This document shows positions 40,866 through 49,035 of a stretch of 64,000 nt of DNA, in pieces (position 1 is the first letter of the stretch; each line of letters starts with the position of its first letter). A program made the translations under genes and the position numbers. The DNA comes from Streptomyces sp. NBC_00576. Lineage in GTDB: Bacteria > Actinomycetota > Actinomycetes > Streptomycetales > Streptomycetaceae. The notes beneath the pieces are model-generated. The model worked only from the letters and a program-made list of their open reading frames with translations. It did not search any database and was not told the origin of the DNA. The stretch covers positions 5,146,001-5,210,000 of the forward strand of contig NZ_CP107780.1 of assembly GCF_036345175.1 (NCBI RefSeq), written 5' to 3'.

Positions 40866-41069
40866 TCAGGCGGGGAGGATGTTCTCCGCCTGCGGGCCCT
40901 TCTGACCCTGCGTGACGTCGAACGTCACCTTCTGGCCCTCGTGGAGCTCACGGAAGCCCTGGGTGGCGATGTTCGAGTAGTGAGCGAAAACGTCGGCGCC
41001 GCCGCCGTCCTGCTCAATGAAGCCGAAGCCCTTTTCCGCGTTGAACCACTTCACGGTACCGGTGGCCAT
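40866..41069 (-). CDS. Cold-shock protein (CspA family)
   Basis: A 67-aa single-domain cold-shock protein that binds single-stranded RNA/DNA. RNP1 is KGFGFIEQ and RNP2 is VFAHYSNI; MATGTVKWFNAEKGFGFIE is the typical start. AAGGAG stands 6 bases before ATG 41069. It has a long leader with a hairpin and its own terminator, so it is monocistronic; the neighbouring helicase and SCO5918 genes are separately transcribed. Confidence 0.97.
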   Translation of the reverse strand: MATGTVKWFNAEKGFGFIEQDGGGADVFAHYSNIATQGFRELHEGQKVTFDVTQGQKGPQAENILPA

Positions 41070-41097
41070 GTCAAATCTCCTTGGGGCATGCTCGGGA

Positions 41098-41116
41098 GGT
41101 CCGCACCGTGCGGACC
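41098..41116. promoter_or_regulatory. Leader hairpin upstream of the cold-shock gene
   Basis: GGTCCGCA and TGCGGACC pair perfectly over CCG, 28 bases before the csp start, just upstream of the ribosome-binding site. It would form in the mRNA leader and could tune translation with temperature. Confidence 0.5.
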
Positions 41117-41458
41117 CCGCGTCGCCGCAATGATTGCCCCGACCGGAGAGAACACCGAAATCTTTGGGAACCACAACTGCAACTGAAAACCACGCTAGCA
41201 CAGAACCCGCCCCCGGGGATGTGCGGCAATGTCACACGTCCGGCGGGAATAGTCTCCGCAGCTCAACGCGGTCCCCAGCCATGGGGACGTCCTCGCGGGC
41301 GCCCAAGGTATCCGCGGCGGTCGGGCGCCCCGGCCGCGGCCCTGCCGAGGCGTCCCGATCTTCGAACAGGGCGGCGAGGCGTATGCGCGGGGGACATCTC
41401 CGACGCGTCTCCCAGAAACTCGGGGAGTCCGGCCCGCTGACGTCCGGGCGGCGCGGCC
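41117..41458. other. Gene-free region upstream of the cold-shock gene
   Basis: About 340 bases without a supported gene, between the GNAT stop and the csp leader. On the minus strand a TGTGCTAGCGT near 41190-41200 looks like an extended -10 and would give a leader of about 110 bases. The left part, toward 41459, shows nothing recognisable. Confidence 0.4.
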
Positions 41459-42049
41459 TCAGGCGAGGTCCGTGCCCTTGTGCCGTACGTGCACATGGCC
41501 GTCGCGGGGGAACTCGGGGGGCGTCGCCGGCCGGACGCGGTCGAGTTCGTACCCGCTCTTGTGCGCCACGCGGCACGAGGCCGAGTTGTCCTCCTGGTGC
41601 AGGAGTTCGAGGCTCCGGAGGCCGTCGGTGCCAGGGGGGCCGGGCATGTCGAAGGCCCAGACCGTGAGCGCCTCCAGGGCACGCGGGGCGACTCCCCGCC
41701 CCCGTGCGTGGGCCGCGGTCCAGTAGCCCACCTCGGCCGACCGCTTGCCGGGGGCGACGCACTTGAGGACCACCTGTCCCACCAACTCACCCTGCCCAGG
41801 CCCGGGTTGAGCCTCAAGGACCGCGAAGCAGAACCGGTCACCGGCCTCCCAGCTCCGCCGCTGACTCCGTATCCAGCGCAGCCCGTCCTCGTCGTTCTCG
41901 ATGACGGAATGGCTCGTCCAGCGGCGCAGTACGGGATCCCGGCACGCCTCGACCAGTGCGGTGACGTCCGCCGGGCGCCAGGGGCGGAGGTGAAGGGCGG
42001 GGGCGGTAGCGCTCGCGGGCACGTCGAGGGCGATGGCGGCGGCCGTCAT
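41459..42049 (-). CDS. GNAT-family N-acetyltransferase
   Basis: A 196-aa RimJ/RimL-type acetyltransferase using acetyl-CoA. It starts LHLRPWRPADVTALVEACRD; the acetyl-CoA loop is HARGRGVAPRALEAL (motif RGRGVA), followed by LELLHQEDNSASCRVAHKSG, typical of ribosomal-protein acetyltransferase relatives. Substrate unknown. ATG 42049 overlaps the stop of the small membrane protein gene in ATGA, so the two are coupled. Confidence 0.92.
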   Translation of the reverse strand: MTAAAIALDVPASATAPALHLRPWRPADVTALVEACRDPVLRRWTSHSVIENDEDGLRWIRSQRRSWEAGDRFCFAVLEAQPGPGQGELVGQVVLKCVAPGKRSAEVGYWTAAHARGRGVAPRALEALTVWAFDMPGPPGTDGLRSLELLHQEDNSASCRVAHKSGYELDRVRPATPPEFPRDGHVHVRHKGTDLA

Positions 42050-42249
42050 GAGCCGTCGTCGCCCGAGGAGGAGCTCTGCCCGCCCGACTTCCCGTTCGAA
42101 CGGGACGACTTGCGCAGCACTTCGCCCGCCGTCAGCGTCACGTAGGCCACGCCGCGCACCCAGCGCGGTCCGCCCCGCGACGCCCACACGACACAGACGC
42201 ATCCTCCGACGACGAGCACGAGGATGCCTATCAGGACGAGCACAGCCAC
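42046..42249 (-). CDS. Small single-pass membrane protein
   Basis: A 67-aa protein with an N-terminal membrane helix (MAVLVLIGILVLVVGGCVCV) and a short cytoplasmic Lys/Ser/Gly tail (KSSRSNGKSGGQSSSSGD). No family is recognised. GTG 42249 has GGGGGAAGAAC before it. It is coupled to the acetyltransferase by a 4-base overlap, which may be only operon packing. Confidence 0.7.
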   Translation of the reverse strand: MAVLVLIGILVLVVGGCVCVVWASRGGPRWVRGVAYVTLTAGEVLRKSSRSNGKSGGQSSSSGDDGS

Positions 42250-42381
42250 GTTCTTCCCCCTGCTTCGATGGTGACCGGCGCCATCCTGCCAGCCCGCGGC
42301 CCGGGCAGGCCGCCGTGACCGGCCGCGCTGCCCTTTCGTGCAGCCCTTCCGTACCGGCCTCGCGCGATCTCCCCCGTTTCG

Positions 42382-43080
42382 TCACCCACCCGCCATCTCC
42401 GTCCGGGTCCGCAGCCGTGCCTCCAGGCCGTCCAGGATGGTCTCCACCCCGAACTCGAACTTCTCCCGGATCATCGCGTCCGGGTCGCCGCCCGCCTGTG
42501 CGTCGAGGCGCGCCTTCAGCCTCGGGTACTGCGCGGCGATACCCGTCGCCCAGGTGACGATGTCCTCCTCCGCCTCCCCCTCCGCGCCCCGCCCCGGCCG
42601 GATCCGCGCCCGCTCCATCGCGGCCGTGGTCGCGTCGTCCAGTGCGGCCCCCGTGACGAACGTGTAGGCGGTGTTCACCGCCCAGTCGAGGTCCCAGCCG
42701 GTGAAGCCGGCCGCCTCGTACACGGCGTACGACATGTCCTGCATACGGGCCATGCCGTGGCCGTAGACGAAGTACTGGCCGACGGCCGGGATCAGCCAGG
42801 GGTGGCGTTTCGAGAGCGCGTACGTGTCGTGGACCAGCTGCCTCGCGGCCGCCCGCCAGCCGACCTCGGCCACGTCGGGTGCGGCGATCTCGCTCCACGC
42901 CTCGTCCGCTGCGAGCACGACGAGGTTCTCCTTGTTGCCGACGTGCCAGTACATGGCCGTCGCCGCCGAGCCCAGTCGCTGGCCGAGCTTGCGCATGCTC
43001 AGGCCTTCGATGCCTTCGGCGTCCAGCAGTTCGATCGCGGCTCGCACGATCTGTTCCCGGGTCAGTGTCTCGCGTGCCAT
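42382..43080 (-). CDS. TetR/AcrR-family repressor of the Drr-type exporter
   Basis: A 232-aa TetR regulator. The HTH is REQIVRAAIELLDAEGIEGL, SMRKLGQRLGSAATAMYWHV, with the classical AMYWHVGNKENL of the TetR_C group. The C-terminal domain (residues 75-225) is the ligand-binding TetR_C fold. Its stop is 133 bases from the small membrane gene, and it diverges from the ABC exporter, with four operator-like sites in the gap. Exporter induction by its own substrate is the usual scheme. Confidence 0.93.
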   Translation of the reverse strand: MARETLTREQIVRAAIELLDAEGIEGLSMRKLGQRLGSAATAMYWHVGNKENLVVLAADEAWSEIAAPDVAEVGWRAAARQLVHDTYALSKRHPWLIPAVGQYFVYGHGMARMQDMSYAVYEAAGFTGWDLDWAVNTAYTFVTGAALDDATTAAMERARIRPGRGAEGEAEEDIVTWATGIAAQYPRLKARLDAQAGGDPDAMIREKFEFGVETILDGLEARLRTRTEMAGG

Positions 43081-43099
43081 GCCCTCAGCCTAACCCCCA

Positions 43100-43116
43100 C
43101 TTGCACACCGTAAAAG
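43100..43116. promoter_or_regulatory. TetR operator-like site 1
   Basis: CTTGCAC-ACC-GTAAAAG, an inverted repeat with one mismatch in the right arm, 20 bases upstream of the TetR start codon, so it probably overlaps that gene's own promoter or leader. Confidence 0.65.
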
Positions 43117-43132
43117 TTTTTCGCCCAATCCA

Positions 43133-43149
43133 CTTGCACGGCGTGCAAG
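43133..43149. promoter_or_regulatory. TetR operator-like site 2 (perfect)
   Basis: CTTGCAC-GGC-GTGCAAG is a perfect inverted repeat; the symmetry extends to CACTTGCACG/CGTGCAAGTG (43131-43151). It is the best match to the shared consensus CTTGCAC-N3-GTGCAAG. Confidence 0.75.
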
Positions 43150-43153
43150 TGTT

Positions 43154-43170
43154 CTTTTACGGTGTGCGAG
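43154..43170. promoter_or_regulatory. TetR operator-like site 3
   Basis: CTTTTAC-GGT-GTGCGAG, the same layout as site 1 in the opposite orientation. It lies between sites 2 and 4, likely at the exporter promoter. Confidence 0.6.
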
Positions 43171-43178
43171 TCGAAGCA

Positions 43179-43195
43179 GTTGCACGGTGTAAAAG
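43179..43195. promoter_or_regulatory. TetR operator-like site 4
   Basis: GTTGCAC-GGT-GTAAAAG, directly before the ribosome-binding site of the exporter ATPase gene. A repressor bound here would block transcription into the gene. Confidence 0.6.
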
Positions 43196-43216
43196 TCGGA
43201 GGAAGAGGAGAGGGTC

Positions 43217-44146
43217 ATGGCCACCAGCAAGGCGATCGAGGCAACCGGTCTGCGCAAGTCGTACGGGGAGAAGGGGGAGAAGGTCGTCCTCGACGGGCTC
43301 GATCTGGAGATCGAAGAAGGGTCGGTGTTCGCGCTGCTGGGGCCGAACGGGGCCGGCAAGACCACCACCGTCCAGATCCTGTCCACGCTGATCGGCGCCG
43401 ACGGCGGCGAGGCGCGGGTCGCCGGGTACGACCTGGGGCGGCAGGCCGACGACGTACGGCGGGCCATCGGGGTCACCGGGCAGTTCGCCGCCGTCGACGG
43501 GCTGCTGAACGCCGAGGAGAACCTGCTGCTGATGGCCGACCTGCATCACCTCGGAAGGAGGGAGGGGCGCAGGCGCGCGGCCGATCTGCTCGACCGCTTC
43601 GACCTCACCGAGGCCGCGCGCAGGCCCACCGCCACCTTCTCCGGGGGTATGCGGCGCAAGCTGGATCTCGCGATGACGCTGGTCGGCGATCCGCGGATCA
43701 TCTTCCTCGACGAACCGACGACCGGGCTCGACCCGCGCAGCCGGCGCACCATGTGGGAGATCATCCGGGGGCTCGTCACCGATCAGGGCGTCACGGTCTT
43801 CCTCACGACGCAGTACCTGGAAGAGGCCGACCAGCTCGCCGACCGGATCGCCGTGCTCAGCGGCGGCCGGCTCGTCGCCGAGGGGACGGCGGCGGAGCTG
43901 AAGCGCCGTGTCCCGGGCAGCCACATCCGGATCCGGTTCGCCGACCAGCGTCAACTCGACGCCGCCGCCCGGGTGTTCGACGCAGGCAGCCGCGACGGCG
44001 ACGAGCTCGCGCTGCGGATTCCGAGCGACGGCGAGCTGCCCGGCCTGCGTGCCGTGCTCGACCTGCTGGACGCCTCCCAGCTCCACGCCGAGGCCCTCAC
44101 CGTGCACACGCCCGACCTCGACGACGTGTTCCTCGCGCTCACCTGA
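43217..44146 (+). CDS. Daunorubicin-resistance-type (DrrA) ABC exporter ATPase
   Basis: A 309-aa ATPase of the DrrA family. Walker A GPNGAGKTTT is near residues 41-50, the signature is SGGMRRKLDLAMTL, Walker B is IIFLDEPTTGLDPRSRR, and the switch region is VFLTTQYLEEADQLADR. The C-terminal DrrA domain (RIRFADQRQLDAAARVF) is present and ends with VHTPDLDDVFLALT. ATG 43217 follows GGAGGAAGAGGAGAGGG. It pairs with the permease at 44199 and is divergent from the TetR gene. Exported substrate unknown. Confidence 0.95.
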   Translation: MATSKAIEATGLRKSYGEKGEKVVLDGLDLEIEEGSVFALLGPNGAGKTTTVQILSTLIGADGGEARVAGYDLGRQADDVRRAIGVTGQFAAVDGLLNAEENLLLMADLHHLGRREGRRRAADLLDRFDLTEAARRPTATFSGGMRRKLDLAMTLVGDPRIIFLDEPTTGLDPRSRRTMWEIIRGLVTDQGVTVFLTTQYLEEADQLADRIAVLSGGRLVAEGTAAELKRRVPGSHIRIRFADQRQLDAAARVFDAGSRDGDELALRIPSDGELPGLRAVLDLLDASQLHAEALTVHTPDLDDVFLALT

Positions 44147-44198
44147 TCGCCGACCACTCACCTACAGAAGCAACGTTCGGAAGAAGGAGAACCTCGCC

Positions 44199-45035
44199 AT
44201 GAGCACCGCCACCCAGCCCCAGGCCCGCCCCCAGGACAGGACGGCCGCCGTCCCCACCCGCTCGTACGCCTTCCGTGACTCGATGACCATGCTGCGGCGC
44301 AATCTCAAACGCATGCAGCGCTATCCCTCCATGACCATCGGGATCGTCGCGATGCCGGTGCTGATGCTGCTGCTGTTCGTGTACGTGTTCGGCGGGGCGA
44401 TCGGGGGTGGGATCGGCGCCGGTGACCGGGGCGACTACACCAACTACGTGGTCCCCGGGATCATCCTGATGGCGGTCACCTCGGGCACGATCTCGGTGGC
44501 GGTGTCCGTGTGCACCGACATGACCGAGGGCATCGTCAACCGTTTCCGGACGATGGCGATCTCCCGGGGGTCCGTGCTGACCGGGCATGTGCTCGGCAAC
44601 ATGGTGCAGGTCCTGGTCATCCTGGTGCTGATCACCTGCATCGCACTGGCGGTCGGTTTCCGGCCGAACGCGACGCCCGTCGAGTGGGTCGCCGCGCTCG
44701 GGCTGATGCTGCTGCTCGCCTTCGGGCTCAGCTGGCTGTCGGCCGCGATGGGCCTGCGCGCCAAGACGGTCGAGGCCGCGAGCAACGCGCCGACGCCGCT
44801 GACCTTCCTGCCCTTCCTCGGCAGCGCGGTCGTCACGCCGGACTCGATGCCGGCCGGGCTGCGCTGGTTCGCCGAGTACCAGCCCTTCACGCCCATCAAC
44901 GAGACCCTGCGCGGTCTGCTCCTCGGCACGGAGATCGGCAACGACGCGTGGATCGCGCTGGCCTGGTGCGTCGGGCTGGGGGTGGTCGGGTACCTGTGGG
45001 CGCGGTCGGCCTTCGGGCGGGGTGTACGGCGATAG
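44199..45035 (+). CDS. DrrB-type ABC-2 exporter permease
   Basis: A 278-aa ABC-2 permease with about six membrane segments (IGIVAMPVLMLLLFVYVFGG, YVVPGIILMAVTSGTISVAV, VLVILVLITCIALAVGF, ALGLMLLLAFGLSWL). It has the DrrB-type mid-region DMTEGIVNRFRTMAISRGSV and PLTFLPFLGSAVVTPDSMP. GAAGGAGA lies upstream of ATG 44199, 52 bases after the ATPase stop. Together they form one operon with TetR control. Confidence 0.95.
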   Translation: MSTATQPQARPQDRTAAVPTRSYAFRDSMTMLRRNLKRMQRYPSMTIGIVAMPVLMLLLFVYVFGGAIGGGIGAGDRGDYTNYVVPGIILMAVTSGTISVAVSVCTDMTEGIVNRFRTMAISRGSVLTGHVLGNMVQVLVILVLITCIALAVGFRPNATPVEWVAALGLMLLLAFGLSWLSAAMGLRAKTVEAASNAPTPLTFLPFLGSAVVTPDSMPAGLRWFAEYQPFTPINETLRGLLLGTEIGNDAWIALAWCVGLGVVGYLWARSAFGRGVRR

Positions 45036-45199
45036 GCAGCACCAGCGACTTCGACGGCGGCGGCCCGGTCACCTCGACCGGCCCGCCGCCTCGCGTTCAT
45101 GGCGCACCTTTTACGGAGGCCATACGGAGACGAAAGGTTCCGGCCACCACCCGTATCCGTATTCCTCCTCGACGACTTCCCGTCGCATCAGGAGGCAAG

Positions 45200-45943
45200 G
45201 TGCGTTTCTCCCGGAGCTCGACCGGCACCCTCTTCGTGGGTGGCGCGCTGGGCCTGACGCTGGCCGCGCTCGCCTACCCCGCCATGCTCGGTGTCCAGAA
45301 CGTGTCCAGTTCGCCCACGCGGATCGTCGCGCAGACCTCCGCAGGGCCGTTGACGGAGGCCGACCGGGACTTCGTGGTGAAGGTGCGGGCGGCCGGCCTG
45401 TGGGAGTACCCGGTCGGGCAGATGGCGATCGCGAAGGGGACCTCGCCGGCCGTCATCACCGCCGGGCAGCATCTGGTCGCCGGGCACGCGGCCCTCGATG
45501 CCACCGTCCGCGCGATCGCTCCGCAGCTCGGGGTCACCATTCCCAACCTGCCCAGTCCACAGCAGCAGGGGTTCATCTCCACGCTGTCCGCGGACAGCAG
45601 GGGTACGCAGTTCGACAGCGACTTCGCCAACATCCTGCGCATCACCCACGGGTCGATCTTCAACACCGTCGCCAAGATCCGGTCGACCACCAAGAACACG
45701 CTGGTACGCGCCCTCGCCGACCAGGCCAACACCACTGTTCTGGACCACATCACGGTCATGGAGAAGACCGGGCTCGTCAATTTCGACACGGTGTTGTTCC
45801 AGGAGACCTCCCCGCCGAAACTGCCCGCCTCCGACGTCACCCCGCCCGTCCCCGTGCCGGGCGCCCCGACGGTCGTCCTCACCCCGCCGCCGAACACCGG
45901 CGGCAGTCCGTCCGCCGGCCCGACCAGTCCCACGGCGGGGTGA
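45200..45943 (+). CDS. Secreted DUF4142 protein
   Basis: A 247-aa exported protein of the DUF4142 family, common in Streptomyces and of unknown function. It has an N-terminal membrane/signal segment (TLFVGGALGLTLAALAYPAM) and a helical bundle (LTEADRDFVVKVRAAGLWEY, PVGQMAIAKGTSPAVITAGQ, HLVAGHAALDATV, ILRITHGSIFNTVAKI). The tail is Pro-rich. GTG 45200 has a consensus AGGAGG 5 bases upstream. It follows the exporter operon but has its own leader of about 160 bases. Confidence 0.88.
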   Translation: MRFSRSSTGTLFVGGALGLTLAALAYPAMLGVQNVSSSPTRIVAQTSAGPLTEADRDFVVKVRAAGLWEYPVGQMAIAKGTSPAVITAGQHLVAGHAALDATVRAIAPQLGVTIPNLPSPQQQGFISTLSADSRGTQFDSDFANILRITHGSIFNTVAKIRSTTKNTLVRALADQANTTVLDHITVMEKTGLVNFDTVLFQETSPPKLPASDVTPPVPVPGAPTVVLTPPPNTGGSPSAGPTSPTAG

Positions 45944-45960
45944 GTTCCGCACTCGTGGAT

Positions 45961-47637
45961 TCAGTTTCCGAGCCAGGCCGTCGTGTCCGGGCCCAGGCTG
46001 CCGTCCTCCTCCAGTGGTGCGCTGGTCAACAGGACTTCCCCGGGCGGCAGTTCGACCGGCGTGGCCGACAGGTTCGTCACGCAGCGCCAGTCGTCCGTGC
46101 GCGTGAAGTCGAGGACGCCGGGGGCGGATTCCGCCGACCATGTCAACGCCTCGCCGTCCAGCAGGCGGCGGCGCAGGGCGAGGGCCGTGCGGTAGAGCTC
46201 CAGGGTCGAGCCCTCGGCTCCGTCCTGTGCCTCGACGGCGTACGACGCGAAGCCCGCCGGCTGCGGCAGCCAGGCACCGCCCGCGCCGAAGCCGTACGAG
46301 GGCCCGGTCGTCGTCCACGGCAGCGGCACCCGGCAGCCGTCGCGGCCCTTGCTCGTGTGCGCCGTCTGTTCCCAGATCGGGTCCTGGAGAGCCGGGGCGG
46401 GCAGGTCGGCCACCTCCGGGAGGCCCAGCTCCTCACCCTGGTAGACGTACGACGAACCCGGCAGCGCCAGCATCAGGAGCGTCGCCGCCCGGGCCCGGCG
46501 CAGGCCCGCCGCCTCGTCGACCGACGGGGCGGTGCCGTCCGACAGGAGCCAGGCGTTCAGGTCGGTGCCCGGGGGGAGCGCCAGGCGGGAGGCGTGGCGT
46601 ACGACGTCGTGGTTGGAGAGGACCCAGGTCGCCGAGGCGCCCGCCGAGCGGGCCGTGACGAGGGAATCGGTGATGACCCGGCGCAGCTCCTCCGCATCCC
46701 AACCCGCCTGCAGATACTCGAAGTTGAAGGCCTGGCCGAGTTCGTCCGGGCGGGCGTACAGGGCGCGGCGGGCGCCCGGGACCCAGGCCTCGGCGACCGC
46801 CATGCGGGGCGGGGTGTAGGCGTCGAGGATCTTGCGCCAGTCGCGGTAGATCTCATGGACCTCGTCGCGGTCGAAGAAGGGGTGGGTGCCCGGCGGGAGG
46901 GCGGCGAGGGCCTCCTCGCCGCTGAGTTCCGGGGCGCCGAGGTCGCGCAGCGGCACGTCGAGGTCCTTCGCCAGGGCGTGGGCGACGTCGATACGGAAGC
47001 CGTCGACGCCCCGGTCGGACCAGAAGCGGAGCGTGGTGCGGAAGTCGGCGCGGATCTCCTCGTTGGCCCAGTTGAGGTCGGGCTGTTCGGGTGTGAAGAG
47101 GTGCAGGTACCACTGGCCGTCCGGCGCCTGGTTCTCGGTCAGCCGCTGCCAGGCGCTGCCGCCGAACACCGACTGCCAGTCCGTGGGCGGGAGTTCACCG
47201 TGCGCGCCCCTGCCGTCGCGGAAGATGTAGCGGTCGCGGGCCGGGGAGCCGGGCGTCGAGCGCAGCGCCTCCTCGAACCACACGTGCCGGCGCGAGGTGT
47301 GGTTGGGGACGATGTCGACCATGACCTTGAGGGCGAGGCGGTGGGCCTCGGCGACCATGGCGTCGAAGTCGTCGAGGGTGCCGAGACGGGGGTCGACGTC
47401 ACGGTAGTCGGCGACGTCGTAGCCGCCGTCGGCGAGTTCGGACGGATAGAAGGGGGAGAGCCAGAGGGCGTCCACGCCCAGTGTGCTCAGATGTGTCAGG
47501 CGCTGGGTGATGCCCTTCAGATCGCCCAGTCCGTCGCCGTCGGCGTCGGCGAAGCTGCGCGGGTACACCTGGTAGAAGACTGCCTGGCGCCACCAGTCGG
47601 GGTCCCGGGAGGAAAGGTCCAGAGTCGGTTCGGGCAC
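45961..47637 (-). CDS. GH13 alpha-glucosidase (oligo-1,6-glucosidase/trehalulose-type)
   Basis: Cytoplasmic 558-aa alpha-glucosidase. GH13 conserved regions: DIVPNHTS (I), GFRIDVAHALA with nucleophile Asp (II), the acid/base Glu in MAVAEAWVPG (III), and VLSNHDV (IV). N-terminal AVFYQVYPRSFADADGDGLG and C-terminal DUF3459-like domain are typical. GTG 47637 follows AAGGAGA with 6-7 bases. It releases glucose from maltose/isomaltose-type oligosaccharides in related enzymes. No regulator is next to it; it diverges from the LAETG protein gene. Confidence 0.93.
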   Translation of the reverse strand: MPEPTLDLSSRDPDWWRQAVFYQVYPRSFADADGDGLGDLKGITQRLTHLSTLGVDALWLSPFYPSELADGGYDVADYRDVDPRLGTLDDFDAMVAEAHRLALKVMVDIVPNHTSRRHVWFEEALRSTPGSPARDRYIFRDGRGAHGELPPTDWQSVFGGSAWQRLTENQAPDGQWYLHLFTPEQPDLNWANEEIRADFRTTLRFWSDRGVDGFRIDVAHALAKDLDVPLRDLGAPELSGEEALAALPPGTHPFFDRDEVHEIYRDWRKILDAYTPPRMAVAEAWVPGARRALYARPDELGQAFNFEYLQAGWDAEELRRVITDSLVTARSAGASATWVLSNHDVVRHASRLALPPGTDLNAWLLSDGTAPSVDEAAGLRRARAATLLMLALPGSSYVYQGEELGLPEVADLPAPALQDPIWEQTAHTSKGRDGCRVPLPWTTTGPSYGFGAGGAWLPQPAGFASYAVEAQDGAEGSTLELYRTALALRRRLLDGEALTWSAESAPGVLDFTRTDDWRCVTNLSATPVELPPGEVLLTSAPLEEDGSLGPDTTAWLGN

Positions 47638-47972
47638 TCGTTGTCTCCTTGCTGTGCTTGTTCCATGGGTTGCTGGTGCTCTTCTCCGGCGGACGACAAG
47701 CCCAACTCTGTCCACTTCGCCGGGAAAGTGAACGCGTGCGCCCCCGGAACGCATCCCTCCCTGTGTGACGGAATTGTGGCGACTCACGAATGTCCTTTGC
47801 ATTCCCGTAAGTTGACACCCCGGTCCGCAAGATCCACGATGTGGAAACGCCGTGGCGCATATGACCAATGGGCCCAGCGTTCCTTCGACAAAACTCCCCC
47901 GGCACGGCCCGGCCGCAACGCGCTGCCCTCCCGCCGTGCCCGGGTCCTTGCACACGCGAAGATGGGATCCGC
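47638..47972. other. Divergent promoter region between GH13 and LAETG genes
   Basis: 335 bases without a gene. TTGACA at 47812-47817 with CACGAT at 47835-47840 (17-base spacing) is a candidate promoter for the LAETG gene. No sugar-type palindrome was seen before the glucosidase gene. Confidence 0.4.
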
Positions 47973-48923
47973 ATGTCCATAGCGAGACGTGTCACCGCGC
48001 TGCACCTCCTGGGGACGGGCGCCGCCGCGCTCGCGCTCTGCGCGGCCTCCGCCTCGGGGGCCTGGGCCACCGGGCCCGGCGGTGACGGCTGGGACTCCAA
48101 GCCCGGCGCTTACAAGCCCGGCTCCGGCGCGGGCACGAAGACCGAGACCGACCGCTGCCAGTTCTCCCTCGACGGGAAGAACTTCTTCGACTCGGTCCGC
48201 GTCGACGACCAGAACCTCAAGCCCACCGACGACGGCAAGGTCCACATCCAGGTCCGCACCGCCGGCGACGCCAGCACCTGCACCGCCTCCCTCGCCTCCT
48301 ACCTCGCCCACGGCGCCACCTTCGGCACCTCCGGCGAGCAGGTCTTCGTCGACTTCGACACCGTCACGGTCATGCAGGGCCAGACCGACTCGCTCGACAT
48401 CGCGGTGCCCGACGCGGGCTGCTTCGGGCAGATCGACCTCTACCGCGGCAAGGTCAAGTTCGACGGCGCCCTCGACGCCAACGACGGCTTCGAGCACGGC
48501 GACGTGCCCAGGGGTCCGGACCGTCCGGTCATCAAGGACAAGCTGATCGCCGCCTGGAACGGCGGTACGAAGGACTGCGCGACCACGCCTCCGCCGGCCG
48601 AGGAGACCCCGGGCACCCCGACCCCGACGCCTCCGGCCGAGGAGACCCCGGGTACGCCGACTCCCTCGGAGCCCGTGTCCGAGACGACCCCGCCCGCCTC
48701 CGAGACGCCGTCGACCCCGACGCCCACGCCGTCCGAGTCGACGCCGGAGTCCACCCCGCCGGCCACCCCGGCGAGCCCGGACAGCTCCCAGCCCCCGCTG
48801 GCCGAGACCGGCGGCGGCAGCGCCACCGGCCCGATCGCGGGCGCCGCTGCCGCACTGCTGATCGGCGGCGCGGCGATCGTGGTGGCGACGAAGCGACGCA
48901 AGGCGGCTCGCGCCGGTTCGTGA
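47973..48923 (+). CDS. LAETG-anchored cell-wall protein
   Basis: A 316-aa surface protein. Residues 1-33 form a signal peptide (cleavage near GAWATGPG). A mature domain with cysteines (RCQFSLDG, STCTASL, AGCFGQI, KDCATTP) is followed by a Thr/Pro/Glu stalk (PAEETPGTPTPTPPAEETPG). It ends in the sortase signal LAETGGG, a hydrophobic segment (IAGAAAALLIGGAAIVVATK) and RRKAARAG. Sortase (class E in Streptomyces, LAxTG) would anchor it to peptidoglycan; no sortase gene is in this window. ATG 47973 has only a weak site. Confidence 0.85.
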   Translation: MSIARRVTALHLLGTGAAALALCAASASGAWATGPGGDGWDSKPGAYKPGSGAGTKTETDRCQFSLDGKNFFDSVRVDDQNLKPTDDGKVHIQVRTAGDASTCTASLASYLAHGATFGTSGEQVFVDFDTVTVMQGQTDSLDIAVPDAGCFGQIDLYRGKVKFDGALDANDGFEHGDVPRGPDRPVIKDKLIAAWNGGTKDCATTPPPAEETPGTPTPTPPAEETPGTPTPSEPVSETTPPASETPSTPTPTPSESTPESTPPATPASPDSSQPPLAETGGGSATGPIAGAAAALLIGGAAIVVATKRRKAARAGS

Positions 48924-48970
48924 TCGCCCGTAGGCCTGTAGGCAGGTAGGCCTTAGGCAGGTAGATGTCG

Positions 48971-49011
48971 TCCGCCCTGGTGCCGCTCCTTGCGAGCGGC
49001 ACCAGGGCGGA
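48971..49011. terminator. 18-bp hairpin, terminator between convergent genes
   Basis: TCCGCCCTGGTGCCGCTC pairs perfectly with GAGCGGCACCAGGGCGGA over a 5-base loop. It lies between the LAETG gene and the nucleoside hydrolase gene and serves both directions. Confidence 0.9.
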
Positions 49012-49035
49012 TGTCGTTTCCGGGTTCCAGGCGCC

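Noticed and set aside
45022..47982. 986-aa forward frame across DUF4142 and GH13 genes
   Set aside because: It is antisense to GH13 and out of frame with DUF4142; no domain or start signal.
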